Source of the DNA: Nostoc sp. ATCC 43529 | Lineage (GTDB): Bacteria > Cyanobacteriota > Cyanobacteriia > Cyanobacteriales > Nostocaceae | Reading direction: 5' to 3' | Assembly (NCBI GenBank): GCA_003326205.1 | Contig: LWTK01000048.1 | Coordinates: forward strand, 51,606 to 115,605 | Length of the DNA: 64,000 nt | Shown here: one piece after another, positions 27,801 to 36,026 of the stretch | How the letters are laid out: each line of letters begins with the position of its first letter | Position numbering within the stretch: the stretch's first letter is position 1 | Notes under the pieces: generated by a model | What the model was told of the DNA's origin: nothing | The model's input: the letters and a program-made list of their open reading frames with translations, nothing else | Databases searched by the model: none | Translations under genes and position numbers: made by a program

Positions 27801-28619
27801 TACTCATCTATTGCTTCCTTACTCGGTTCTCCTGGTCAAGGAAATTATTCAGCAGCTAACACTTTCTTAGATACACTAGCCCATTATCGGCAGTCACAAG
27901 GTTTGCCAGCAATGAGTATTAACTGGAGTCCTTGGGCTGAGGCGGGAATGGCGGCGAATTTAGGTGGTAGTGGTGAAGAACGTTGGACGAATGTCGGAAT
28001 TGACGTTATTTCAATGCAACAAGGATTACAAGTCTTTGAACAATTGCTGAATCAAAAAACTGCCCAGATTGGTGTATTGTCCATCAATTGGTCGAAGTTC
28101 TTTGAGCAATTCCCGACTAATGCCAAACCGCAATTTTTATCTCAAGTAATTTCAGGAAATACCAGCGCACAGAGTGAAGATAAATCTATAGTTGAAAAAC
28201 CTCAAATTTTAGAACAATTGCAAGCAGCGCCTCCCAAACAACGCCACACTATCTTAGTGGAATACATCCAAAAAGAAGTCGCAACTGTTCTCAAATTCGG
28301 CTCGGATCGATTGCCAGAATTACATATAGGATTCTTTGAATTGGGCATGGATTCTCTGATGACTATCGAATTAAAAAATCGACTGCAAAACTTTACCGGA
28401 CAATCATTTGGTTCCACATTAACCTATGAATATCCCACAATTAATAGTCTTGCTGAGTATCTTCTCAACCAAGTTTTATCCTTTGAAAATGCTGTAGTTC
28501 TTGAAAGCAACATCCAACAAGAAACACAAGAGCATCAAATATTGGCAGAAATAGAACAACTCTCCCTCGATGAATTAGAAGCCTTAGTAAATGCAGAATT
28601 AGCCGCATTGGTGAAGTGA
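21891..28619 (+). CDS. Hybrid FAAL-ACP-KS-AT-KR-ACP polyketide synthase
   Basis: Modular type I PKS of 2242 residues. Residues 1-600 are a fatty acyl-AMP ligase (YTSGSTSTPKG at 179-189), which activates a free fatty acid and loads it on the first ACP (Ser653 in YGLSSLAAV). The KS begins near 711 with Cys872, His1007 and His1047. The AT begins near 1229 with GHSLGE Ser1321 and HAFHSP at 1421, indicating malonyl-CoA. The KR has GGFGGLG at 1845-1851, LDD at 1929-1931 (B-type, D-hydroxyl) and Tyr1986. The second ACP has Ser2155 in GMDSL. There is no DH, ER, methyltransferase or TE, so the expected output is a 3-hydroxy acyl chain two carbons longer than the starter. The next PKS starts seven bases downstream. 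Confidence 0.95.
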   Translation: MSTYLNYPEQKMQNFTTLVELLQYRAKHQGNQKAYIFLQDGEVETDYLTYEQLDRQARAIATKLQSLNAVGERALLLYSPGLEFISAFFGCLYAGAIAVPAYPPRRNQKMSRLQSIISDSQSSIALTSTSLLADIQSRLSEETESAAMHLLATDSITKDLAADWQKPVIGSDTLAFLQYTSGSTSTPKGVMVSHRNLLHTLADLHIGWNHTPESVMVSWLPTFHDLGLIYGVLEPLRFGFPCYLMPPASFLQKPLRWLEAISRYGGTHSAAPNFAYDLCVDKISEEQKAKLDLSTWKMGLNAAEPISPQTLERFIKAFAVSGFNADTLCPGYGLAETTLKVSTVHCGKPTVLFHVCPTDFEQHRVVAVSPDSENCQTWVGCGEVALDTKIVIANPESLTRCASDEVGEIWVAGSCVAQGYWNRPQVTEETFHAYLADTGEGPFLRTGDLGFLIDGQLCVTGRLKDLIIIGGKNHYPQDIERTVEACHPALKPNCGAAFSVSVGSEERLVIAQEVERSHLRKLNVTEVMSAIRKAVSEQHELQVYAIVLLKTASIPKTSSGKIQRRACQAGFLANSLDVVESWQENAAPQLPTNQQPANISQSKPVVAQPRNQQKLQAAEEIEKWLVARIAERLGISTQEIDIQQPLVEYGLSSLAAVGISGELQELLGRSLSPTLLYDYSTIESLALYLGGVDTKINQPETNQLPTDKEAIAIIGAGCRFPGSKDIPSFLELLRNGTDAVTKVSSSRWDNSTLSNQVHTTWGGFIEQVDRFDPQFFGISPREAELMDPQQRLLLEVSWEALENAGRAREQIAGTQTAVFIGISTNDYSRLLSKYSNPTDAYTGTGNAFSIAANRLSYLLDLRGPSWAVDTACSSSLVALHQACQSLRQGECNLALAGGVNLVLTPDLNITFSNAGMLSADGRCKTFDTSANGYVRGEGCGVIVLKRLSDAVRDGDNILAVVRGSAVNQDGHSNGLTAPNGLAQQAVIRQALQNAKVQPSQISYVEAHGTGTSLGDPIEFNSLAAVLMEDRTPQQPCFIGSVKTNIGHLEAAAGIAGLIKVTLSLQHKEIFPHLHLTTVNPLIATEGTPLAIPTQLQPWKLDKERRLAGISSFGFGGTNAHIILEEYQVPAQVESKFKRPQHIWTISAKSETALRELAQRHAAYLQLHPETSLADNCYTVNTGRSQFDLRLATVAESTEQLHTQLAAFATGNQTANLLTGQVDKSQRAKIAFLFTGQGAQYIGMGRELYNTQPTFKRIVDECDRILHPLLGKSILEILYPATESSLLDETAYTQPALFVLEYALAKLWQSWGIVPKALMGHSLGEYVAACIAGVFSLEDALKLIASRASLMQALPQDGEMVAVFASEAQVTAVIEPYAQEIAIASVNGTTNIVISGKRQAINQAIALFQAQGIKSKNLRVSHAFHSPLMEPILAEFYQIASQVSYSLPQINIISNVTGEIATTEITTPEYWCRHLRQAVRFADGMKTLEQQGYNVFVEIGPKPTLLAMGRHCLPEASATWLASLRPGQSDWQILLQSLAELYVRGVAINWRSFDADYSRRLLQLPTYPFQRQRYWLDSLDAPRPTHLETAFKDWLYQVEWQPQPRTVVELTATPVESRGYWLIFTDKNTGVSSALTTLLEQRQETCIQVFAGAAYETTKAGSWTINPTQLPDFQRLLQEVQESNHLPLRGIVHCWSLDSTPVAKTTIDSLQADQIQNCGSILYLVQALSAAKISSSPRLWLVTQNAQPVELSNNTLAVAQAPVLGLGKVVALEHPEIWGGSIDLPPTNSTEAASYCLEALLQPEPENAIAFRNGQRYLPRLVQSESALAQTKSLKIHSDATYLITGGFGGLGLQLAQWIVNQGAKHLVLLGRKAPSSAATQQINALREAGAEIIEAQADISQVKDLQKILVDIGQKLPPLKGIIHLAGILDDGTLLRQDWQRFAKVMAPKVAGAWNLHSQTQNLPLDFFVLYSSIASLLGSPGQGNYSAANTFLDTLAHYRQSQGLPAMSINWSPWAEAGMAANLGGSGEERWTNVGIDVISMQQGLQVFEQLLNQKTAQIGVLSINWSKFFEQFPTNAKPQFLSQVISGNTSAQSEDKSIVEKPQILEQLQAAPPKQRHTILVEYIQKEVATVLKFGSDRLPELHIGFFELGMDSLMTIELKNRLQNFTGQSFGSTLTYEYPTINSLAEYLLNQVLSFENAVVLESNIQQETQEHQILAEIEQLSLDELEALVNAELAALVK

Positions 28620-28625
28620 AATAAA

Positions 28626-31600
28626 ATGACTAACATTAATGATAAGTTAGACCAACTGTCTCCTCTACAACGTGCAGTTTACGCCCTCAAAGAAACCCGC
28701 TCTCAGCTCGATGCCCTGCAACGCCAACAATCAGAACCGATCGCCATCGTTGGTATGGGTTGCCGATTCCCAGGCAAAGCCGAAGACTTAGAAACTTTCT
28801 GGCAAATGCTTTATCATGGGGTCGATGCTATTCAAGAAGTACCAAAAGAACGCTGGGATATAGACGCTTACTATGACTCAAACCCAGATGCTCCCGGCAA
28901 AATGCATACTCGCCAAGGTGGATTTTTGAGCAATGGAGTAGACAAATTCGATGCTGGATTCTTTGGACTTGCCCCCCGCGAAGCCATTGATATGGACCCC
29001 CAACAACGGATATTACTAGAAGTCAGTTGGGAAGCTCTAGAACGCGCTGGACACGCATCTTCAAAGCTCAACGGTAGTTCAACTGGGGTATTTATTGGGG
29101 TAACGAATATCGATTATGCTCAACGAGCCGTGTTTGCAGATACTAACGGTATCGATATTTACACGGCAACTGGTAATACTCCGAATGTAATAGCTGGGCG
29201 TTTGTCATATCTGCTCGGCTTGCAAGGCCCAAGTATGGCGATTGACACCGCCTGTTCATCCTCTTTAGTTGCAGTGCATTTAGCTTGCCAAAGCTTACGT
29301 ACAGGAGATTGCCGGATGGCTTTGGCAGGTGGAGTTAACTTAATACTTTCACCCGATGTCACCGTTGCGATCGCCAAATTACGCGCCTTAGCAGCTGACG
29401 GACGTTGCAAAACCTTTGATGCTGCTGCCGATGGTTACGGACGAGGGGAAGGATGTGGCATGATCGTCTTGAAGCGGCTCTCAGATGCCATTGCAGATAA
29501 TGACAATATCCTAGCTTTGATTCGAGGCACAGCTGTTAACCAAGATGGTCGTAGTAGTGGGTTGACAGTTCCCAACGGATTAGCTCAACAGGCAGTTGTG
29601 CGTTCTGCTCTAGCTAATGCCAAAGTAGAACCATCTCAAATTAGTTATGTGGAAACCCACGGCACAGGAACGCCCTTGGGAGATCCCATAGAATTAAAGG
29701 CTTTAGCTGCTGCTTTAGGGGAGGGGCGTTCGCAACAGCAACCTTTAATGGTTGGTTCTGTCAAAACTAACATTGGGCACTTAGAAGCAGCCGCAGGCAT
29801 AGCTGGTTTAATTAAAGTAGTGCTAGCAATGCAACATCAAATGTTGCCACCCCACCTACATTTGGCACAGTTAAATCCCCACATTGCAGCTGCCAAACTA
29901 CCCATCAAAATTCCTACCACTCTTACTCCCTGGAATGGGCAAGAAAAACGGCTAGCAGGCGTCAGTTCCTTTGGATTTAGCGGTACCAATGCCCATTTAG
30001 TTTTAGAAGAAGCACCAATTAAGGAATTACCGCCTGTAGAAGTTGAACGTCCTGTTCATCTACTGACGCTTTCAGCAAAAACTGATACAGCGCTAGTTTC
30101 CTTAGCAGAACGCTTTCAAGAGTACCTAGAATCCCAGCCGACAAAATCTTTAGCCGATATTTGCTTTAGTGCCAACAGTGGGCGATCGCATTTTGAACAC
30201 CGTCTTGCTTTAGTTGCAGACTCGACACAGCAGCTACGCCAACAAATCGCTACCATTATTGCCCAAAAGCAACACACTCAAGTCAGCAATGAAGTTTCTC
30301 TAAATACTAGTAAACCTAAAATAGCATTTTTATTTACCGGGCAAGGTTCTCAGTACGTAGATATGGGTCGTCAACTCTATGAAACCCAACCTACTTTTCG
30401 CAATGCTTTAAATCGTTGCGATGAATTGCTCCGTCCCTATTTAGAACATTCAATTTTGTCAGTGATTTACCCCGAACCTGGCAATGAATCTTCACTGCTT
30501 AATGAAACTATCTATACACAACCCGCCCTGTTTGCTATAGAATATGCTCTTGCCCAGTTATGGCGATCGTGGGGTATAGAACCAACTGTAGTTATGGGTC
30601 ACAGCGTTGGCGAATACGTTGCGGCTTGCGTCGCCGGAGTTTTCAGCTTAGAAGATGGAATAAAATTGATTGCTCAACGGGCGAAGCTGATGCAAAGCTT
30701 ACCATCAGGTGGCAAAATGGTAGCCATCTTTGCTAATGAAGATCGCGTAATTGCAGCAATCAAACCTTATAGTCAGCAGGTTTCCATTGCTGCCACCAAC
30801 GGGCCGAAAAATATAGTGATTTCCGGTCAAGCCGACGCAGTTGAAGCTATAGTTCAAGAACTAGAATTAACAGGAATTGAGTGGCGATCGTTGAATGTTT
30901 CCCACGCCTTTCACTCACCCTTAATGAAGCCGATATTAGATACATTCGAGCGTTTAGCACAAGAGGTAAAATACTCAACTCCGCAATTGCCAATAATTTC
31001 TAACTTAACTGGCAAGCTAGTTACCGGACAAGAGATTACCTCAGCAGCATACTGGCGACATCATATCAACGAGACCGTCAGATTCTCTGAAAGCATCCAA
31101 ACCCTTCACGAACAAGGCTATGAATTGTTTGTAGAAATCGGCCCTCATCCAGTTTTGAGTGGTATGGGAAGACGCTGCTTGCCCACAGCAGCAGGTACTT
31201 GGCTTCCTTCATTAAAAAGAGAACAAAATGATTGGCAACAAATCCTTCAAAGTGTATCCACACTTTATGAAAAAGGTGTAGAACTAGACTGGTGTGGATT
31301 TGACCGGGACTATCAACGACATCGCCTGTCTTTGCCCACTTATCCTTTTGAACGCCAAAGTTACTGGAAGGACACCATTGTAAATCATCAGCTAAAAGAT
31401 GAAAAAGTTTTACAAGTTAAGCAAGTAATTCAGCAACCATCTCAGCCCCCTGCCCAAACAAGCAAACATAAAACTTCTTTCCAAGAAATTATCCAAACCG
31501 CTGTTAGCCCCTTATCTCAAGAACAAATTCTTGCTAGAGAACCTGAAGATCGCCAACTAATGTTGGAAGCATACCTACTAGATAGACTGGCAAAAGCCTT

Positions 31601-31922
31601 ACAACTTCCAGTATCTAAACTAGGTAGCCAACAGTCCTTAGCTTCACTAGTTGACTCACTGATTATCATTGAACTCAAAAAACAAATCGAAACTGACTTA
31701 CAGGTTATTGTCTCAACAGCAACATTCTTTGAGGCAACCAGTATCTCACATCTGGCAACTTTCATCTTAGAGCAGATCAGCCCAATATCCTTAACGTCAT
31801 TCTCTAACCTTGAATACATAGATCAGGAGATACTAGTGCAGGTACTCAGTCAGCTAGAAACACTTTCAGACGACGAAGTACAAAACATACTGACTGATGC
31901 TATCAATGTCAACAATAACTAA
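28626..31922 (+). CDS. KS-AT-ACP polyketide synthase module (no reductive domain, no TE)
   Basis: Second extension module, 1098 residues. A short docking-like N-terminus (LDQLSPLQRAVYALKETRSQ) precedes the KS (from about residue 37; Cys210, His345, His385). The malonyl-type AT starts near 566 (GHSVGE Ser660; HAFHSP at 760), and the ACP has Ser1011 in LVDSLIIIE. No KR, DH or thioesterase is present, so the chain should remain as a 3-oxo (with the previous module, 5-hydroxy-3-oxo) acyl thioester that needs release in trans. The AfsA-type gene that follows is the obvious candidate. The stop codon lies within a duplicated 17-base sequence at the edge of a composite repeat. Confidence 0.95.
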   Translation: MTNINDKLDQLSPLQRAVYALKETRSQLDALQRQQSEPIAIVGMGCRFPGKAEDLETFWQMLYHGVDAIQEVPKERWDIDAYYDSNPDAPGKMHTRQGGFLSNGVDKFDAGFFGLAPREAIDMDPQQRILLEVSWEALERAGHASSKLNGSSTGVFIGVTNIDYAQRAVFADTNGIDIYTATGNTPNVIAGRLSYLLGLQGPSMAIDTACSSSLVAVHLACQSLRTGDCRMALAGGVNLILSPDVTVAIAKLRALAADGRCKTFDAAADGYGRGEGCGMIVLKRLSDAIADNDNILALIRGTAVNQDGRSSGLTVPNGLAQQAVVRSALANAKVEPSQISYVETHGTGTPLGDPIELKALAAALGEGRSQQQPLMVGSVKTNIGHLEAAAGIAGLIKVVLAMQHQMLPPHLHLAQLNPHIAAAKLPIKIPTTLTPWNGQEKRLAGVSSFGFSGTNAHLVLEEAPIKELPPVEVERPVHLLTLSAKTDTALVSLAERFQEYLESQPTKSLADICFSANSGRSHFEHRLALVADSTQQLRQQIATIIAQKQHTQVSNEVSLNTSKPKIAFLFTGQGSQYVDMGRQLYETQPTFRNALNRCDELLRPYLEHSILSVIYPEPGNESSLLNETIYTQPALFAIEYALAQLWRSWGIEPTVVMGHSVGEYVAACVAGVFSLEDGIKLIAQRAKLMQSLPSGGKMVAIFANEDRVIAAIKPYSQQVSIAATNGPKNIVISGQADAVEAIVQELELTGIEWRSLNVSHAFHSPLMKPILDTFERLAQEVKYSTPQLPIISNLTGKLVTGQEITSAAYWRHHINETVRFSESIQTLHEQGYELFVEIGPHPVLSGMGRRCLPTAAGTWLPSLKREQNDWQQILQSVSTLYEKGVELDWCGFDRDYQRHRLSLPTYPFERQSYWKDTIVNHQLKDEKVLQVKQVIQQPSQPPAQTSKHKTSFQEIIQTAVSPLSQEQILAREPEDRQLMLEAYLLDRLAKALQLPVSKLGSQQSLASLVDSLIIIELKKQIETDLQVIVSTATFFEATSISHLATFILEQISPISLTSFSNLEYIDQEILVQVLSQLETLSDDEVQNILTDAINVNNN

Positions 31923-32467
31923 AACGTGAGTTCGACAGACCTCACCCACCCAACCTCCCTCTCCTTCGAGGAGAGGGAGGGGTAACGAAAAATTAGACTT
32001 TTTGCTCCCCTCTCCTTCAAGGCTACCGTGTACACACAAGTCTTTTAGAGTTGTTGTGTAAGACACAGAAAATTAATTTTTGCTCTTCGATGCAACAAAG
32101 GTGCAAGGCAATGCAACAAAGGTGCAAGGCGATGCAACAAAGGTGCAAGGCGATGCAACAAAGGTGCAAGGCAATGCAACAAAGGTGCAAGGCGATGCAA
32201 CAAAGGTGCAAGGCAATGCAACAAAGGTGCAAGGCGATGCAACAAAGGTGCAAGGCGATGCAACAAAGGTGCAAGGCGATGCAACAAAGGTGCAAGGCGA
32301 TGCAACAAAGGTGCAGGTCAAGAGACTTGTGTGTACACCGTAGCCTTCGAGGAGAGGGAGGAGTAACGAAAAATTAGACTTTTTGCTCCCCTCTCCTTGA
32401 AGGAGAGGGGCTGGGGGTGAGGTCAAAATCCTCTACATCGAATTCACGTTAACTAAAACGTGAGTTC
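31917..32467. repeat. Composite repeat inserted at the PKS stop codon
   Basis: A nested structure. The outermost AACTAAAACGTGAGTTC occurs at 31917-31933 (containing the PKS stop) and again at 32451-32467. Inside it, a 60-base unit (31963-32022) recurs with two mismatches at 32344-32403. Inside that, 36-base inverted repeats (32008-32043 and 32323-32358, 33 of 36 matching) face each other around an eleven-copy 21-base array. The inner arms include TGTACACACAAGTCT. The CCTCTCC...GGAGAGG parts resemble dispersed Nostocales repeats. No protein gene is present. Confidence 0.85.
32090..32315. repeat. Eleven-copy 21-bp tandem repeat (ATGCAACAAAGGTGCAAGGCR)
   Basis: Eleven head-to-tail units of 21 bases, differing only at one R position (A or G before ATG). 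Because 21 is a multiple of three and the unit lacks stops in several frames, spurious long frames with peptides such as MQQRCKA repeats appear on both strands. There are no non-repeated spacers, so it is a minisatellite and not a CRISPR array. Confidence 0.95.
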
Positions 32468-32883
32468 AACAGAACCCATTCTACCCAATACAGCTCGGTT
32501 AAGAATATTTATAGGTTGGGTAACGCAAAAGCTCAACCCAACCCATACATTTCTCTTAAGTAAGTCGGGGAGAAAAATTCAACATATATGAAGAAATATA
32601 AATTAGCTGTAGGGTGTGTTATGCCGTAGGCTAACGCACCTTGGATTGCTGACGGTGGGTTGCTACATTAAAATTTCTTAACATCATCGGGAATATCAGC
32701 ACCGACTGACTTAATTGAAATTGTCACCACCTTTGTATTTAAACTTTCTAACTAAAAAATTCAAGCTTTTGCATAAAAGCAAAATAACAGGGTGATAAGT
32801 ATTAGAGCTACAAACAAAGTAATTAAGTTGAGGCATAACAGCCTAATTAACCAAACTAATAAATATCTTATAAGGTATTTCTA
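32468..32883. other. Intergenic region upstream of the AfsA-like gene
   Basis: About 415 AT-rich bases. The region 32609-32650 matches half of the GTAGGGTGTGTT dispersed repeat seen at 21453. The rest shows nothing recognisable; a promoter for the tailoring genes could lie here. Confidence 0.5.
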
Positions 32884-33573
32884 ATGACTGATATCTCTAC
32901 ACGTATTGCTAACCTCTCTCCAGCCAAACAAGCTCTTCTGAAGTTGCAAATGCAACAGCAGAAAGGATTAATCAGTTTCGTATCTAGCTTTCATAAAGGT
33001 ACTTCTTTCACGTCAGATAATAACAGTAATAAATTATCTGCATTAGAACTATCGAGTGCTTACTTACAATTTCAAAAATGGAGTAAAAAGTCAGATAATA
33101 ATCATCTCCTCCGAATCGAAAAACATTTAGTTCATAAAGACTATGAGCAAAATGTACTGATTGCTCGCATTGAAAAGCTCTATGATGATGTCATTGTCGG
33201 TGAAGTGACTCAAGATATCTCTCATCCTTTCTTCTACGAACACCCCAAAGACCACGTTCCAGGACTATACATTCTGGAAGTAACTCGGCAATTTGTAACT
33301 GCTTTATCACACCTTCACTATAAAGTTCCTCTCAGTACATCTTTTATCCTCAATGAGATGCATACTAAATTTCATCAATTTGCAGAAACATCTCAACCTT
33401 TATTTGTAGCGACAAAAATCAGTGGAAAGGTTTATACAGATGATAGAATCATGAAAATGAATGGCGATGTATTACTTATTCAAAATGGTGAAGTGATTGC
33501 CGAAGTCAAAGGCAATTTCCAGATTTTTGAAGCTAATAGCTATCAGAAGATTAGAAGCAATCATTTCTCATAA
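32884..33573 (+). CDS. AfsA-type hotdog protein (A-factor synthase family), single domain
   Basis: The 229-residue protein has an N-terminal docking-like helix (LSPAKQALLKLQMQQQ) and a segment at 78-200 matching the A-factor biosynthesis hotdog domain: LVHKDYEQNVLI, SHPFFYEHPKDHVPG (113-127), LYILEVTRQ with Glu132 and Arg135, then strands through EVIAEVKGNFQIF. AfsA-type enzymes join a beta-ketoacyl-ACP to dihydroxyacetone phosphate in Streptomyces butyrolactone synthesis. Streptomyces AfsA has two such domains; this protein has one. It directly follows a PKS predicted to end in a beta-ketoacyl-ACP. A FabA/FabZ-like dehydratase role is the main alternative because the fold is shared. The start ATG has AAGG upstream. 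Confidence 0.75.
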   Translation: MTDISTRIANLSPAKQALLKLQMQQQKGLISFVSSFHKGTSFTSDNNSNKLSALELSSAYLQFQKWSKKSDNNHLLRIEKHLVHKDYEQNVLIARIEKLYDDVIVGEVTQDISHPFFYEHPKDHVPGLYILEVTRQFVTALSHLHYKVPLSTSFILNEMHTKFHQFAETSQPLFVATKISGKVYTDDRIMKMNGDVLLIQNGEVIAEVKGNFQIFEANSYQKIRSNHFS

Positions 33574-33718
33574 ATATAATAATCTTTGTGGTGCTGACGA
33601 TGACAGCTTTAAGTTTCACATTGCCGAAAAAAAGCCATCAATTATGCCCTAATTAACTTTATTTTTGGATTTCATCAAAGACACGCAAACATCATTAGTT
33701 AACTTTTTAAATGAAACC

Positions 33719-34909
33719 ATGACACAACAAACAGACTGCTGTATTGTAGGTGGTGGGCCAGCAGGAGCTACTTTAGCACTTCTTTTAGCTCGTAAAGGAA
33801 TCTCTGTTACACTCCTCGAAGGACAGAAAAATTTTGAGCGAGACTTCCGTGGAGATTCATTGCACTCAGTTGTTATGGAACTTATGGATGAACTGGGTTT
33901 ATCCGAGCGTTTACTTCAGTTAAAGCACACCAAACTTGATTCCATTACTATTCAAGATAGCAACGGTTTCAATACAGTCACTAACTTTAAGTATCTGAAC
34001 ACCCAGTATCCCTACATCACTCTTATCCCTAATCAGCAATTCATTGAGTTTATTATTGATGAGGCAAAACGTTATCCAAACTTTCACCTAGTGATGGGTG
34101 CAAAAGTACAAAAGCTGATTGAAGAGGATGGTATAATCCGTGGTGTTGCTTACTATGAAGAAGACAGTTGGCAAGAGGTACGAGCAAAGCTAACTGTGGG
34201 TGCAGATGGTCGTTCTTCCCGTGTCCGTAGTTTAGCTAACTTTGAACCAATCAAGATATCAACACCGGTAGATGTAGTTTGGTTTCGCCTTCCCCGCCGA
34301 GTAGATGAACCCGAAGGTGTACTTCTCCGCACAGGTGAAGGTGGCATTATTGGAATGGCTGACCGCTCGGAATATTGGCAGATTAGTTATATTATCCCCA
34401 AGGGTAGTTATTCTAAGTTACGATCTCTAGGTTTAAAAGCAATCCAAGATTCTGTTACCAAGCTTGTACCTGAGTTAGCAGATCGCATCGAACTTTTACA
34501 AAATTGGAATCAATTTGCCCTACTCTCTGTTGAGGCAAGTCGCCTTGAGCGTTGGTTCCGTCCTGGCTTGCTTTTAATTGGTGATGCCGCTCATGTTATG
34601 TCACCTTTTGGTGGTGTAGGGATTAGCTATGCAATTCAAGACGCTATTGCAGCTGCAAATGTACTGATTAAACCGCTCCAGGTTGGTGAAGTTAATGTTC
34701 AACAATTAGCTGCCGTACAGCGCCAGCGCGATTTGCCGACGCGGCTGATTCAGAAGTATCAAGCTTTAGTTCAAAATCAACTGCTGACAGCAACAAACGT
34801 TAGCAAACCTTCACAATTACCCCGGTTAATCTCCCGCTTGCCAATCCTCCGGGATCTTCCTGCCAAACTGATTGCTTTTGGTTTGTGGCCTGCACGTTTG
34901 CAAAACTAA
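33719..34909 (+). CDS. FAD-dependent monooxygenase (UbiH/PHBH family)
   Basis: Class A flavoprotein hydroxylase of about 396 residues. The N-terminal dinucleotide motif CCIVGGGPAGATLALLLARKG, the DG motif VGADGRSSRVRSLA and the FAD ribityl motif LLIGDAAHVMSPFGGVGIS are all intact. It should use NAD(P)H and O2 to hydroxylate or epoxidise the pathway product. No membrane segment or halogenase WxWxIP motif is present. I use the ATG at 33719; a TTG 18 codons upstream would add a non-family leader. Lies between the AfsA-like and SDR genes in the same direction. Confidence 0.88.
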   Translation: MTQQTDCCIVGGGPAGATLALLLARKGISVTLLEGQKNFERDFRGDSLHSVVMELMDELGLSERLLQLKHTKLDSITIQDSNGFNTVTNFKYLNTQYPYITLIPNQQFIEFIIDEAKRYPNFHLVMGAKVQKLIEEDGIIRGVAYYEEDSWQEVRAKLTVGADGRSSRVRSLANFEPIKISTPVDVVWFRLPRRVDEPEGVLLRTGEGGIIGMADRSEYWQISYIIPKGSYSKLRSLGLKAIQDSVTKLVPELADRIELLQNWNQFALLSVEASRLERWFRPGLLLIGDAAHVMSPFGGVGISYAIQDAIAAANVLIKPLQVGEVNVQQLAAVQRQRDLPTRLIQKYQALVQNQLLTATNVSKPSQLPRLISRLPILRDLPAKLIAFGLWPARLQN

Positions 34910-35117
34910 ATCTGCTAACTAAATAATTGCAGATTTAGATTCTAAGTAGAAGGCAGGAGGCAGGAGGGAAAAGCCAGTTTTTATCGGGATTTTAAACTTT
35001 TGTCTTTTACATTTAATTCTGTCTACCTACTTATCATCAATCAAAATCTACTGAAATGTCTTGCTTGAGTGGACAAGTCAATCGAGTCTAAGAAATATTA
35101 ATGAGGGAGTCAATCAA

Positions 35118-36026
35118 ATGACGAAGCAACAAGTAGTATTAGTTACCGGAAGTAGCAATGGATTTGGTTCTTTGATTAGTGAGACTTTGGCTCGACAAGG
35201 ACATCAAGTTTTTGCTTCAATGCGAGATATTAGCGATCGCAATCAAGCTAAACGCGATGAAATACAAGACAAAGCAAAGCGAGAAAACTTACCGCTACAG
35301 GTAATTGAACTCGATGTCACAGATGATGCTTCTGTAGAACAGGGTGTAAAAACTGTAGTTGAGCAGGCAGGGCGAATTGACGTACTTGTAAACAATGCAG
35401 GAATTATGTACTTGGGTATTACTGAGGCATTTACTCCTGAACAGGCGTATCGACAAATGGAGACTAATTTCTTTGGAGTAGTTCGCACAAATCGCGCTGT
35501 TCTGCCATATATGCGTCAACAAGGTAGTGGATTACTTGTCCACATTAGCTCTCTAGGCGGCGGTTTAGTTTTCCCATTTAACGCTCTCTATTGCGCTAGT
35601 AAGGCTGCACTTGAGACGTTAGCCGAAGCATATAGCTACGAACTGTCTGGTTTAGGTATTGACTCAGTGATTATCGAACCAGGCCCATTTCAAACTGGAT
35701 TAGTCAAAAGTCAAGAAGATCCACAAGATGGTGAAGTATCGTCTCAATATGGGCCTCTTGCACAGGTGGCTACACAAATTATCCAGGGTTTTGAGCAATC
35801 TGTAGCCCGTCAAGAGTTACAAGATCCTCAAATCGTTGGTGATATTGTGGCGAAATTAGTGGCAATGCCTAGTGGTTCTCGTCCACTACGCACTATTGCC
35901 GGAGCGATTGATTTTGGTCTAGCTCCACTGAACGAAGCTAAAAAACAAGCTCAATACTCGTTACTGCAAGCTTGGGGATTGACCCAACTAGCACAAGCAT
36001 CTACGCCCTCAGTTGTGCATTCTTAA
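35118..36026 (+). CDS. Short-chain dehydrogenase/reductase
   Basis: Classical SDR of 302 residues. The cofactor motif is TGSSNGFG (TGxxxGxG), followed by NNAG, catalytic Ser in HISSLGGG and YCASK (Tyr and Lys). The basic Arg after strand 2 (ASMRDISDRN) favours NADP(H). A C-terminal extension of about 60 residues follows the fold core. The start at 35118 is supported by GAGGGAG eight bases upstream. In a butyrolactone-type pathway this would fit the keto-group reductase step carried out by ScbB/BarS1-like enzymes (analogy, not shown). Same orientation as its neighbours. Confidence 0.9.
   Translation: MTKQQVVLVTGSSNGFGSLISETLARQGHQVFASMRDISDRNQAKRDEIQDKAKRENLPLQVIELDVTDDASVEQGVKTVVEQAGRIDVLVNNAGIMYLGITEAFTPEQAYRQMETNFFGVVRTNRAVLPYMRQQGSGLLVHISSLGGGLVFPFNALYCASKAALETLAEAYSYELSGLGIDSVIIEPGPFQTGLVKSQEDPQDGEVSSQYGPLAQVATQIIQGFEQSVARQELQDPQIVGDIVAKLVAMPSGSRPLRTIAGAIDFGLAPLNEAKKQAQYSLLQAWGLTQLAQASTPSVVHS

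Noticed and set aside
32090..32315. CRISPR array
   Set aside because: The units are contiguous and nearly identical, without unique spacers, and no cas gene is near.
32023..32426. Several overlapping long reading frames on both strands, encoding 7-residue peptide repeats
   Set aside because: They are a by-product of the 21-bp minisatellite, which has no stop codon in several frames. No ribosome-binding site or start context supports translation.
33719..34909. Flavin-dependent halogenase
   Set aside because: The WxWxIP motif and the active-site Lys region of halogenases are not seen. Motifs are those of class A monooxygenases.
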